NCBI RefSeq assembly: GCF_021018805.1
Contig: NW_026960610.1
Span: 2,914,001-2,978,000 of the forward strand
Direction of reading: 5' to 3'
DNA length: 64,000 nt
DNA from: Prinia subflava
Lineage: Eukaryota > Chordata > Aves > Passeriformes > Cisticolidae
Below, one piece after another: positions 24,530-34,430 of this stretch. The position numbers and the translations under genes are program-made. Every line of letters starts with the position of its first letter. Position 1 is the first letter of the stretch. Under the pieces are notes generated by a model, which was given only the letters and a program-made list of their open reading frames with translations, did no database searches and was not told the origin of the DNA.

Positions 24530-25690
24530 CTGCCGGCTCCGGTGTTGGTGCCTGTCTCAGTCCCAGTGCTTGCCCCAGGTTCTGGCTTGTCGCTTGTTTC
24601 TGCCCCAGTTTCCATCCCAGGCAAGAGTCCGCTGTTCGCAGCGGCAGCCCAGCCGGTTTCTCCCCTCCCCCCCCCCCTCGCTGTTCGCAGCGGCGGCTCA
24701 GTCGGTACCCGGCCCCCACCCCGGTCCCTCTCGCTATTTTCCCGCAAAGGCTTTTTCAGCCTCATTCCCAGTATTTTGTTTGTTTGCTAGTTTGTTTTGG
24801 CAGCGCTGAGCGTTGCCGCCACTGCCTTGCTTTTGTTGGAAGCGGCGAGTACGGTCGCCATGAGCCACGCGGGGGGGTGGCCGCGTGGTGGCTTAGCCGA
24901 CCCTGGAGGGTCCCCCCCCCCCCACGGCGGCGGTGGCGGCAGAGCGGCCGGTTCCCCTCCCTCCTCCCCCCAGCAGCGGCGGTGAATCCCCCTCCGCTTG
25001 CGGCGCGAGGGGGGGGGCTTTTCCCTCTCCCCTCCCCCCCCCAGCGGCGGCGAGCCCCCCTCCGCTTGCGACACGGCGGCGGCAGGGCGGCTGGTTCCTT
25101 CTCCTCCCCCCCCCAGCGGCGGCGGCGGGTTCCCCGTCACCCCCCCTCCCGTTCGCGGCGGCGGCGGCGGCGGGGCAGCGGGCTCCCCCCCCCCCCCCTT
25201 CCCCCCTTCCCGGCGGCGGTTCCTCCGCTGTCGGCGTGTGGCGGGTTGGTCCGGTCCCTAGCTGCCTCAATAGCGATTCCAGCTCCGGTGGTGCTGGGCG
25301 TTGACTGCCAGAGGCGGCTGGACCCGCCAGCGTGGGCCATGCGGAAAGCGCGGCCGCATGGAGGAGACCGGAAATTGCTTCCCCTTCGGGAATTCCGGTG
25401 GCAGACCCCGCCCATGCCCCGTCCTTGGAGGACCAAAAACTCAGTGATCAGTCCTCCAGAGCTCCCCACTTCCTGTTGGGGAAGCCGTTCCCTTGGAAAC
25501 CGCAGTCAATGCAGATCATCTCAGGAAGAAAGGGAGACGGGCGGCCGCACAGCCGTGCCATGGCAGAGGGGCTGCCCGGTGGAGGCGGCGGCGCCGAGCC
25601 GCGCGTGGGACGCGCAGCTCCCTGCCCGCCCCTCCTCCAGCTCGCTTATCAGCGCCCACCGCAGCTGCCCTTTTCCTTATGACCGTGTGA
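24530..25690 (+). pseudogene. Proline-rich gag-like, GC-rich segment
   Basis: Extremely C/G-rich DNA in an otherwise AT-rich provirus. Near 24530-24640 a frame rich in Pro, Val and Ala resembles the proline-rich stretch found in many gag polyproteins. From about 24640 to 25230 a loose repeat of poly-C runs followed by GCGGCGG units dominates, and frames up to 325 codons on both strands are Pro/Arg/Gly low complexity. No capsid major homology region or zinc knuckle is visible. The long frames are best treated as composition effects. The segment may be expanded gag or captured CpG-island DNA. Confidence 0.35.
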
Positions 25691-26349
25691 CTCGGGTCAT
25701 AGAAGTTTTAAAGATTTTTTTAGTGTTTCTCATGCGCTGGCCTTCAGTTTCTTTTAAATAGGTAGCCTGTAAAATTCAGACAGCGTGCATGTGTTCTGGG
25801 ATGTTTTAGGAAGGACTTGTTTTTTTTTTTGAGAGGAAAGGAAACAATGTCTGAAGTTGTGCTTTTTTTAAATGACTGCTGCTTGATGTTGCTAACATTT
25901 TTTTTTGTTCAAGCGTTTTTCACTTGGTGAGAGAGAGCTTGGCCATGTGAAGTCAGTGTTTAGTTCTTTTTAAGTGTCTCTTCTACAGTTGATGAATGAA
26001 TGTATGTGAAAGTTGAAGGAGGAGGAGTGAAGAAAGAGAAGTATTAGTGTTCACTGGATTATTTGCTTAGTCTATGTTATATTTTAGAAGATGCAGACAG
26101 GAGGAAGAGTTGGAATTTGTGGAAGGTACAAAAGCAAGAAGAATTTGTTTGGTAGATATTTCAGAGAGGCATGGTGTAAGTAAAGATGTGATGGAGTGCA
26201 GGAGCAAGAAGAGACTTTTGCCTGTCATCAGGGATGTGGTGATATAGGAAGATACCAGAATTTAGATAGGAGATGTTTAGCTAGTCCCAGGAACAAGGAG
26301 TAATTTGTTAGGATGAGAATTACAAGTGAAATTAGAAATAAGAGTGGCT
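25691..26349 (+). other. Degenerate interior, inner provirus
   Basis: AT/AG-rich sequence with no open frame and no RT motif. In an intact relative, protease and reverse transcriptase would lie here, so they appear deleted or decayed. Confidence 0.4.
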
Positions 26350-27012
26350 CCAAAAGATGAAATAATTTGGCAGACCAGGAAGCTAAGGTGCAGCAGAGAA
26401 TGAAGCTAAAAGGGTCATGTTAATATTAACTCCAAATAAGGAAAATTGAAAATTCCAGAATTTAGTGAAACAGAGGAAAAAGAATTGAAGGAGAAAAGAG
26501 GTAAACCAGATGAATCAAAGAAACAGAAACTTCTTGATAGAAGGCAATTACTTAATAAAGTACTTACTAGAAAAATATTAGAAGACATGCGTCAGAAAAC
26601 TCACTGAGGTACCCAAGCTTTGTGTGATTATTTCTTAAGAAACTATGAATACATTGGGATTTGTAGGATAACAGAGAAGATAACTGAAAGATGTATAACT
26701 TGTCAAAGGATAAAATAAAAAGATAATGAGGAGAACTACACTGGAAGGTAAGGAATTAGCCTTTAGACCATTTCAAAGTATCCAAGTAGATTTTACAGAA
26801 CTTCCTCAAGTTCAACGATGGAAATATATATTAGTAATAACAGACCATTTAACTCATTGAGTGGAGGCAGTTCCCACTGCCAAGGCTACTGCTAATGTGG
26901 TAAGTAAAACCCTTTTGAAACAAATTATTCCAAGATATGAGATGGTTAATAAAATAGATTCAGACAGAGGAACACACTTTACATCAAAAGTGTTACAACA
27001 ATTAATTCAAGC
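26350..27012 (+). pseudogene. Broken pol: RNase H end and integrase
   Basis: A short LADQEAK-like match near 26360 resembles the end of gammaretroviral RNase H. Around 26590-26715 lie the His/Cys pairs of the integrase zinc-binding domain. A VDFTELP stretch gives the first catalytic Asp and DSDRGTHFTSK (about 26960-26990) the second. A TGA interrupts the frame near 26858-26860, followed by an open stretch to 27012. The third catalytic residue (Glu) is missing because unrelated sequence begins at about 27013. In an intact virus integrase inserts the DNA copy in the host genome; this copy cannot. Confidence 0.75.
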
Positions 27013-27317
27013 TTTGGGGACCCCAGGCCCAGCAGCTCTGGCTCTGTAGGAAAACCCTAACAGAAGCTGTGAGGCAACTGCACCAGGACCCCCCTGACCT
27101 TGGGCCCCTCTGGGCATTGGGGTCTAAGAAGAGAATGAATGTCTTTGTCCCCAAGAGGGAAATCCCAGAAGCCCCAGGGTGTCCTTGGGGAAGTGTTCCT
27201 GAGTTCTGCTTCTGTTTGTTATTAATGCTGGGGTTGGTGTTGTTTGTTAACCTGTGTATATACACCAAAAAGGAACTGTTATTACTGTCCCCAGATCTTC
27301 GCCTGAGAGGCCCCTAA
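27006..27317 (+). CDS. 103-codon frame with membrane-anchor-like C-terminus
   Basis: An open frame of 103 codons runs from just after a stop at 27003-27005 to TAA at 27315-27317. It has no ATG near its start; a GTG at 27069 is possible. It sits where integrase homology stops abruptly. The predicted product has a polar N-terminal half, then a strongly hydrophobic stretch (about residues 71-88, rich in Leu/Val/Phe), then a short tail with KK and a Leu run ending RLRGP. This is the look of a type I membrane anchor. I do not recognise the family. It may be the 3' end of a captured host or other viral gene, or chance. Confidence 0.35.
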   Translation, partial: FKLWGPQAQQLWLCRKTLTEAVRQLHQDPPDLGPLWALGSKKRMNVFVPKREIPEAPGCPWGSVPEFCFCLLLMLGLVLFVNLCIYTKKELLLLSPDLRLRGP

Positions 27318-27657
27318 TTTACAAAATTACAATAATTCAGAGGGAGAGAGTTTGAATTCTTCATTACAAGGGTGGCTCCAGCTTTTCTGAGGCAGATACC
27401 TGTCTTTCAGACTAAGACAGGACCATTTTTTAGTTATCCTATAAAACTTAGGTGTGATATTTATAACAGTATTTTAGCATTGTGCAGCTTGTATTCCAAG
27501 ATTTTGTTAAAACCTATGATCAAGTTAATATGCTGCCATTTCTGTCAGCTATATAGTGCACACAGATAGATTATGTTGTGCCAAAATGCAATTCAAAGGA
27601 ATTATAAATTGCACCATATCAAAATTGTTGTGATTAATATCTCTAACTCCAAAATGA
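27318..27657 (+). other. Unidentified segment inside integrase
   Basis: AT-rich sequence between the membrane-anchor-like frame and the resumed integrase. No domain is recognised. Together with 27013-27317 it replaces the catalytic-Glu part of integrase. Confidence 0.4.
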
Positions 27658-27816
27658 GAAAGTCCTTTTCAGGTATTGCTGACTGAGGCTGCGATCCGGA
27701 CCAGGGAACGAGGGTGGATCCACGCCAGCAGAGCAAAAGGACCTGTGGAAAAGCCTAAGGAGTGGACAATATCACCAGAACCGAGTGATACAAAATTAAC
27801 TCTTAAACGGGAATGA
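27658..27816 (+). pseudogene. Integrase C-terminal remnant
   Basis: Integrase homology resumes with PFQVLLT and continues through TRERGWIHASRAKGP, the usual C-terminal domain of gammaretroviral integrase, ending at TGA 27814-27816. The frame is open over about 52 codons. Confidence 0.75.
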
Positions 27817-28559
27817 GTAGTAATGAACTGGGGAGATCCACATGATCCAGGAAACATACGCAGGATCACACCTGACTGGAAACTTAGACTGAGTTTTGCA
27901 TCAGTAGTTTCAAATACCACCTGAGAAAACTTTAAGACACCTCCAGTACCCTCCATGGGGAGGATACTGCCACCGCAGACAGGAAGATCAGAAATGTTTC
28001 GGACAGAAAACTCCTGTAATTTTTGGCCTTAGCCTGTGATTTATATAAAGAGGAGGGTGAATTACAACCTCATATATTGCCAAGCCAAATACCCTGTTTG
28101 ATTCACCCAAATACTGGACATGCTGGTTGGTTTAAATGTGTTTGAGCTGTGGGAAAAATGGGTACTGTAGTTCACACAAACGACACTCTCGTTGCATGAA
28201 GTGTAGAGTGTCACCTGAGCCCCCTATCCAAGCAGAACTTGGAGCTACTGAAATAATAACTTAGTTGTGTGGTTGGGAGTTATTAGTGCCTCTTGAATGG
28301 AAGATAGCTGAGAAAAAGTGGGAGACCACCATTAAAGAGTGTCAGAAACGATTTGCCTGGAAATTAGCCAAGAGAAAGTGACAATAGACGAGAGGGCAAG
28401 ACCAGATTGGCCTCTATAATCGCCACCGAGAAGATCACATACACCTGCTGTGGGCTGCAACCCCATAGGCATGGGAGGTGGGAGTATAAGCCATACTGGA
28501 CCTCTCCTTTTTCTGTCACTCATTCTCTGTTTCTTCATTTTTGAAATATTAACCAGGCC
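27817..28559 (+). other. Pol-env junction, non-coding
   Basis: No intact frame. In an intact relative this would hold the env splice acceptor and env start. Short broken frames only. Confidence 0.4.
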
Positions 28560-29688
28560 ATGCTATATGGAAAGACACTGAGGCTCCTTTTTTTTATTTC
28601 TCATACTCATGTCAACAGTCACTGTTATAACCCTTCCAAATTGGGAAATTGCATACACAATGGGAAAAAGTATTGGATTGCTGAAAATTTAAGGGGAAGT
28701 GAATGCGCAAAAGGGGATAAATGGATGTGTTTCACCCACATTACTGGAAGTAAAGCAAAGGATTTGGTAAAAGAGCAATTGATAAGCAAACAGGCTAGGC
28801 CAACACCACCACCTAAACCTGTACCAATCTCACTGGATGGTTTGTATAAGAAATTGGAACAACAACTAGAGAAAGAAATAGATATTTCACAGATGGGTAA
28901 AAATCTGTTTGTAGAATTGGGAGAAAGAATAAGTAAAGAACTTAACATAACCAATTGTTGGGTTTGTGGAGGGGCCTTGATGTCAGAAGAATGGCCATGG
29001 AAAGGCAGCAGCTTAGGCCCAATCGAGCTCCTTAAGTGGAACCAAACAAGCATAAGGGGAGAAAATCGACCAGGGGGATGGATTTTGAGTTCAGTAGTTA
29101 TAGGGGAAGAATGTCTTTGGCGTGAAGGAAAAAAGCTCCTCCATGAAGTAGGAAAAACTCCCTGTAAAAGATACAAGGTTAATAATGGAACCTCTGTATG
29201 GTGGGTCCCAGAAGAACCTACCATGTACTAGACCCAGAAAGAAGAAAAAAGGGAAATTGTAAATATAATTATGAAATCAGACTTTTTCAGTGTAATGATA
29301 CAGGAAAAAAAATCCCTATGTTGGCATCCCAGAGATTTCAAAATTTTGGGAGAATATGGATGAACAAAAACTGGATTATTGGAAAGCACCAGACGGTTTG
29401 TTCTGGATATGTGGAAAAAAGGCATACCCAAAACTTCCCCCCCAGTGGAAAGGGAGCTGTACTTTGGGTGTCATACAACCAGGATTTTTTCTTTTGCCTA
29501 GACCTGAAGGGGACCACTTAGGGATACCAGTTTATGAGGATCTAAAAAGAAGCAAGAGAGATGTAATTGGAGGATTCCAAAAATGGGGAGATGATGAGTG
29601 GCCCCTGAACGCATACTGGAAACGTATGGGCCAGCCACCTGGGCACAAGACGGGAGTTGGGGATATCGAACTCCCACTTATATGTTAA
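28560..29688 (+). pseudogene. Broken env, surface subunit (ERVV-like)
   Basis: The first open stretch (28560-29231) has a hydrophobic leader-like N-terminus, Cys-rich regions and NCWVCGG, the CxxC motif typical of gammaretroviral surface subunits. It ends at a stop, and similarity continues in two other overlapping frames (29198-29521 and 29356-29688), so at least two frameshifts are present. An RSKR furin-like cleavage site occurs near 29550, followed by a DVIGGF fusion-peptide-like start. In an intact virus this protein binds the receptor. The similarity to avian sequences annotated as ERV group V Env is from memory. Confidence 0.7.
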
Positions 29689-30258
29689 ATCGTATCATAA
29701 GGCTTCAGGCAGTCGTAGAAATAATAACAAACAAAACTGGTCTGGCCATGGAATTAATATCCAGGCAACAAACTCAAATCAGAGCCGCAGTGTACCAAAA
29801 CAGATTAGCACTAGATTACCTATTAGCTGAAGAAGGGGGCGTTTGTGAAAAATTCAATACATCAGATTGTTGTTTATAATGGAGATGCTATCCTAGATAT
29901 AGTTAATGATATCAGAAAAATCGCCCATGTACCAGTTCAGAAGTGGGAATCCATGCTAAGTACCAGCTGATGAGATAATGTGCTAGGAGTAGAATGGTGA
30001 AAGAAACTAGGCTTTTTCCTCTTATGTGCTACAGCTAGTTTAATATTCTTTCCTTGCTTGATCCCTTGTTTTATTAGATTAATCACTAGTGTAGTTCAAG
30101 GTATGCAATTAGTGACCTTGGATCAAAAGATGGATACAACAAAAACGGTACAAAAGATAATGGTATTAAGGAAACAAAACAGAGTAGCAGACCCCCTCCA
30201 GGAAGCCAGACTGATTTATGAAGAAAATGAACATAGAAGGGATGCAAGAGAGCAGTAA
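29598..30258 (+). pseudogene. Broken env, transmembrane subunit
   Basis: The stretch 29598-29879 carries the heptad region, the [11 protein letters not shown] segment (immunosuppressive-domain position) and Cys-x7-CysCys at 29841-29873, then stops at once (TAA 29877-29879). Similarity continues in another frame to about 29970 with a further stop. A membrane-spanning stretch lies near 30020-30090, and a cytoplasmic-tail-like frame ends at 30258. Seven residues between the first Cys and the CysCys pair are seen, not the six usual in gammaretroviruses. Confidence 0.75.
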
Positions 30259-30282
30259 ATATCGCTCGAGCCAATTTTATTA

Positions 30283-30302
30283 TAAAAAGAAAGAGGAGGG
30301 AT
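30283..30302 (+). promoter_or_regulatory. Polypurine tract of inner provirus
   Basis: An A/G run (AAAAAGAAAGAGGAGGGA) immediately precedes the 3' LTR, as expected for the plus-strand primer in reverse transcription. Confidence 0.8.
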
Positions 30303-31006
30303 TGTGAAAAAGGCATATTGGGTGTGTGGCTCTACGCAGATATTTACTATATGTAATATGCTAGGTAGAAAAGTTATGCAATATTAACATTTTAAATAAT
30401 GTAGTAAATGTAGTTTTTAACATTGGATCTAAGTAAGAATTGTGTGTAAGGTATTGTCCTTAGCTCAAGAGCAAAGAGAAGATAACCCAGAGGTTTCTAC
30501 ACAGAGAGAACAATTACAACAAGCCAGACTAAAAACCCCTCTTGGATGTTTCAGAGGGAAAGATACATATCTCCTTGAAACCACCCTGACCACTCCAGAC
30601 CATGCATATCTCCTTGAATCTACCCTGGTCAAGCGAGACCATTGTATATCTCCTTGAATCCACAAAGCCACCTGGTTAAGCCAGACTCCAAGACGCCAGG
30701 GGTTTTGCAAAAGGCTCTTGGCAAACGGGCTTTTCTTAGATAAAGTATGCATAATCATCAAAGTTTGTCCTCAAAAATAGAGATGCTTCTCTCTAACGGG
30801 GCCCTTCTTTCTCGCAGCTTTTGTCTGAGAGGAGAGGGGACGGTAGACCCGGGCTACCTTCTTTGCTCTTGTTGTCTCATTATTTGTCCTGTCTCTGAAA
30901 ACTTTTTTTAAACTTTTATTATTGTATTAATATTTTTGTAACCAATTTTTATTCTATATTAAATATTCATAAATTTCAAAAAAACGAGTGATTGGCATTT
31001 ATCACA
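30303..31006 (+). repeat. 3' LTR of inner provirus
   Basis: Appears identical to 22591-23294 across 704 bp. It is followed by the ACCAG target duplication at 31007-31011 and then by the remaining 17 bp of the family Z LTR. Confidence 0.9.
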
Positions 31007-31041
31007 ACCAGGAAACTTGTTCATAACACAACTGTGTCAGT

Positions 31042-31059
31042 TGGTGACCCCTTGTGAGG
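31042..31059 (+). promoter_or_regulatory. Primer-binding site of outer ERVK
   Basis: TGGTGACCCC starts two bases after the end of the interrupted 5' LTR. Its first ten bases match the tRNA-Trp type of binding site; the rest diverges. It marks where the outer provirus resumes. Confidence 0.55.
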
Positions 31060-31154
31060 AACAGCTGGGTGAGGTCTTAATAGTTCTTAGTCCCCCTTCC
31101 TCGCTCTTGCGTGGTGCCTGAGAGTTGCTCGGCACTTTGTCTGCAGCTCTTGAG

Positions 31155-32440
31155 ATGATGGCGACCCCTGTGGTCTCTGCACAAAACTCACTGGTCCTGG
31201 ATATCTGGAAAGATCTCATGGAAAGCAAGCTTCCGTTTCCCACATGGGTTTTGAAAGATTGTTTTTGTGGGGACGGGAACAGGGTTTTTTCCCAATGCCT
31301 GAGGATGTATTCTCTAAGGAGGCATGGTTTTGATTAGGCGAGTGTTTGATGGAAGCGCTCTCTGCTGATTTTAGTGTAGAGGTGGCACGCTTGTTAGTAC
31401 AATGGAAACTGTTTGATCCGTTTCTGCAGGGACTGGAGTCCTCAAGCTCTGAGGCTTCGGCGGATGGGCACAGCTTCCGGAGCTCTACTACCGCCCCAGG
31501 CAACAAGCTAGAGGGGGGTGGGGACGTCCTGTCGGACGCCGCTGTGCCAGGAGCTGATGTGTATTTTGGTTTCTTGCGCGCAGAAGAGCCCTCCCCTCCT
31601 CCACAAGAGGCTGTGCTGGGGGGCGCTTCCGCCCCTGACTGCGATCTTGGTTCCCCGGGAGGGGGGGCCCGCTGGTCCCACGCCGCCGTCGAGTGGGAGG
31701 GGCCCCGCGGGCTCTTGACAGTTCATTGGAGCCGGCAGTGCCGGCCCCGCCCATCCCCACGCTGCGGAGACGGCGGTGTGGGGGCGCAGCTGCCCCCCCT
31801 TTATGCTTTCCCAGCCTTCGGAGGCTGTGAGTAGCCCCTGGCTCAGCCTCCGCCGCTCCTTGACTCTGATTCGGTAATGACTCTTTGCCCGAATTGTGGC
31901 GTTTCCACCACATATCCCTTGGGTGCGGCGGGAGCGGAACCCGCAGATCCGCCGCCGCCGCTTTCGACGGGGGGGGCATCGGCCGCTTCGGCGCCCGTGC
32001 CGCCTGTCGAGCATGCGCGGGCAGTGGAAGCCGCCGGAGTTGGGGTTTTGAACGATTTTCTGTTGGACCCTGCCCCGGTAAGCGGGCAGCCCGCCCTGCT
32101 CCACTCAGGGGGGACGGTGCCTGCTGTGTGCTTCTGAGCCATGGGCGGGACCCTGCTGGGGGCGGCCCCAGCCCCTGCCTTCGCAGCGCCGCCTCCGCCA
32201 AGCACGGCAGCTGGTGGTGGGCACAGGGCGGGGTTGGTCCCAACTTCAGGCGGCTCTGCACGGCTCTCCACCCCGCCCGAGGTTCCTTCCCCGCCCATGC
32301 TGCCCACGCCAGTTCCCATGGCCAGGCTTTGCCGGGCTCGGGAATCGGGAAGTAGAGCACGAAGGGGAGACGCGCCCAGACACAAGCTTCTCTCCAAACC
32401 CCGGAGCCGATGGAGGTCTGCTTAGCCGGCTTGCAGCCAG
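31155..32440 (+). pseudogene. Gag remnant of outer ERVK, truncated
   Basis: Two ATGs at 31155 and 31158 open a 60-codon frame ending at TAG 31335-31337. A second frame runs from ATG 31349 to 31834 and is rich in Ser, Pro and Gly. Further frames to about 32440 are GC-driven. Position between primer site and dUTPase identifies this as gag. I find no capsid major homology region and no zinc knuckle, so the capsid-nucleocapsid part seems deleted or replaced by GC-rich DNA. Confidence 0.5.
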
Positions 32441-32456
32441 CACCCACGGGTCAGCA

Positions 32457-32717
32457 GGTGTTGATGTCTGCACAGCAGCAACAGTTGTCTTAGATTCCTG
32501 CAAAATTCACAAGGTCCCCTTGGATGCCTTTGGTCCCTTGGGTGATGGCATGAGTGCTCTCCTTATGGGGAGATCTAGTGCCATCCCTCAGGGTATCATC
32601 GTGCACATGGGACTCATTGATGCAGATTTTACAGGACGGATTTGTGCTATGGTCCCAACACCCACCCCCCCGTCACTATCCTGGAAGGAAAGCAGATTGC
32701 TAAACTTGTACCTTTGA
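32457..32717 (+). pseudogene. dUTPase domain of outer ERVK
   Basis: The frame shows the dUTPase pattern: GVDVCTA at the start, LLMGRSSA in the middle and GLIDADFTGRI next to the catalytic Asp position. dUTPase hydrolyses dUTP and is encoded in the protease frame of betaretroviruses. Its place between gag and protease fits. The frame ends at 32717, before the usual C-terminal glycine-rich motif, so it is truncated. Confidence 0.8.
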
Positions 32718-32815
32718 AGTCTTCTGTTCCCAGGACAGAGGACTGGTCACGAGGAGAAGGCGGCTTCAGATCCACTGGGCCGCTGTCCTGACCAAAGACC
32801 AAGGACCATCCCAAG

Positions 32816-32995
32816 ATGCTGTGCACCTTGTCCATGCCTGGTGGTATGCCAGAGATCCATCTCCATGGGCTTCTCGACAGCGCTGCGGACATTACCGTTC
32901 TCTCCCTAGCCACCTGGTCTGGCCTCCGGAGTGGCCATTGGACCGGGTGGAGATGCCTGTCACAGGACTGGAAGGAATGGCACAATGCTACGTGA
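32816..32995 (+). pseudogene. Protease remnant of outer ERVK
   Basis: LLDSAADITVLS contains the aspartic protease active site at 32876, with Asp-Ser-Ala in place of the more usual Asp-Ser/Thr-Gly. The open stretch ends at TGA 32993-32995 after 59 codons. The flap and the GRD/N motif are not visible in frame. Retroviral protease normally cuts the Gag-Pol polyprotein. Confidence 0.65.
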
Positions 32996-33228
32996 GCCAG
33001 CAGCTCGTGCTAATCACGAACCCAGAGGGACAGACAGCCGTGATCTGGCCTCATGTTACTGAGACTGTTGCTAACCTCTGGGAGAGGGATGTTCTGGCCG
33101 CGTGGAGGATGCACAGCTGGAAGGATTTTTGATGGGGGCCACTGTGATGAAGGGCGCAGAATGTCCGACACCTCCTTTACGGTGGCTGGTGGACAAACCC
33201 ATCTGAGAGAACCAGTGGCCCCTCCCTC

Positions 33229-33763
33229 GTGACAGGAGCAATTGGACCAGGGTCATCTGGAGCCTTCTACCAGTCCCTGGAACACTCCTGTCTTTTGTAT
33301 CAGGAAAAAGTCTGGGAAATGGAGGTTGTTACAAGACCTCCGCAAAGTCAATGCCATGATGGAAAGCATGGGAACATTGCAGGATGGCATACCGTTGCCT
33401 ACCATGCTTCATGCAGACTGGCTGGCCCTCATTGTGGATTTAAAGGATTGTTTTTTCACAATTCCTTTGCATCCCGATGACAGACCAAAATTTGCCTTCA
33501 CGGTGCCAGTAATAAACAATGCTGAGCCCACACAGTGGTATCAATGGAGAGTTTTGCCACAAGGCATGCGGAACTCACTGGCGATATGCCAGTGGTATGT
33601 GGCCTGTGCCTTGTCTGGAGTCTGCAAGCAGTTTCTTGACGCTCGTGTCTATCATTATATGGATGACATTTTGGTGGCTGCATTCACCCAGGATGAGCTG
33701 CTGAGGATTCAGCCTCAGTTGTTAAATGCTTTGCATTCTCATGGGCTGCAGTTGGCTCGATAA
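33229..33763 (+). pseudogene. Reverse transcriptase N-terminal part, outer ERVK
   Basis: An open stretch of about 170 codons holds the finger and palm domains: the GHLEPSTSPWNTPVF entry motif, VDLKDCFF with the first catalytic Asp, LPQGMRNS, and YMDD at 33656-33667 with the other two. Motif spacing matches betaretroviral RT. The frame ends at TAA 33761-33763, with thumb-domain similarity continuing past the stop. RT would copy the RNA genome to DNA; this copy is inactive. Confidence 0.9.
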
Positions 33764-34430
33764 AAGGTGCAACAACAACCTCCATGGAAATATTTGGGGG
33801 TCAAAATTCTGGAACGGACAAGCTGACACCAGGAAGTGCAATTTGTGCATTTGGTGAAGACACTGAATGATGTCCAAAAATTGGTAGGTGTCATCACCTG
33901 GTTACGTCCATACTTGGGACTGACCAATGCACAACTGTCTCTGCTGTTTGATTTGTTAAAGGAAGACTGATCAAAAATCACCTCGCACATTGACCCCCGA
34001 GGTACATAAAGTGCTGAAGGAGGTTCAGCAAGCTGTTTCTGCTTGCCAGGTTCACCGCATTGAACCTTCCATTGATATCACTGTGTTCATCACCACTCCA
34101 GATTTACATCTCACGGCCATCATTGGCCAATGGAGTGACAAATGGTCTGATCCCTTGCATGTCTTGGAATGGGTCTTCCTGCCCCATCCGCTGCAAAAGA
34201 AGGCAACTGCATTCTTTGAGCTAATTGCTCGCCTGATAACCAAGTGCCGGCAATGGTGTTTGCAATTGATGGGTGCAGATCCTGCAAAGATCATACTCCC
34301 GGTACAGTGGGAGGATTTTGAATGGAGCCTTGCAAACAGTGTGTCCCTGCAAAGTGCTCTGGAGAATTTTTCAGGGCAGATCACGTATCATCTTCCCAGC
34401 CACAAGCTACTGCAAGTGGCAAAAATCACA
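33764..34430 (+). pseudogene. RT thumb/connection remnant, outer ERVK
   Basis: Thumb similarity (VGVITWLRPYLG near 33885-33920) is followed by in-frame stops. A connection-domain frame then runs from 33990, with TPEVHKVLKE and VEWVFLPH-like segments, to about 34430. At least one frameshift separates this from RNase H. Confidence 0.7.

Larger units (their letters stand above)
22591..31006 (+). mobile_element. Inner provirus, ERV1/gammaretrovirus-like, recent, defective
   Basis: Two 704-bp LTRs that appear identical (22591-23294 and 30303-31006) are flanked by ACCAG (22586-22590 and 31007-31011). Primer-binding site, purine tract, integrase remnants and an env of the avian ERVV-like type follow the retroviral order. 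Gag and most of pol are missing or unrecognisable, and integrase and env carry stops and frameshifts. Identical LTRs with old-looking coding damage indicate that a defective element was copied recently using proteins from elsewhere, unless conversion or assembly made the LTRs identical. Confidence 0.9.
21786..31028 (-). mobile_element. Solo LTR (family Z), split by inner provirus
   Basis: On the minus strand the LTR begins TGTTATGAAC at 31028, runs to 31012, is interrupted by the inner provirus, and continues from 22590 to 21786, ending GGTCTTTTCA. CAAC (21782-21785 and 31029-31032) is its 4-bp target duplication inside the outer LTR. It is a shorter relative (about 820 bp of LTR sequence) of the solo LTR at 4946-5905. 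Its upstream A tract has grown to 35 uninterrupted bases next to the inner insertion point. Confidence 0.85.

Noticed and set aside
24784..25761. 325-codon open frame, the longest in the window
   Set aside because: Pro/Arg/Ser low complexity produced by very GC-rich DNA, with equally long frames on the opposite strand and no domain.
31488..32447. 319-codon minus-strand frame
   Set aside because: Antisense to the gag region of the outer provirus, low complexity and GC-driven.
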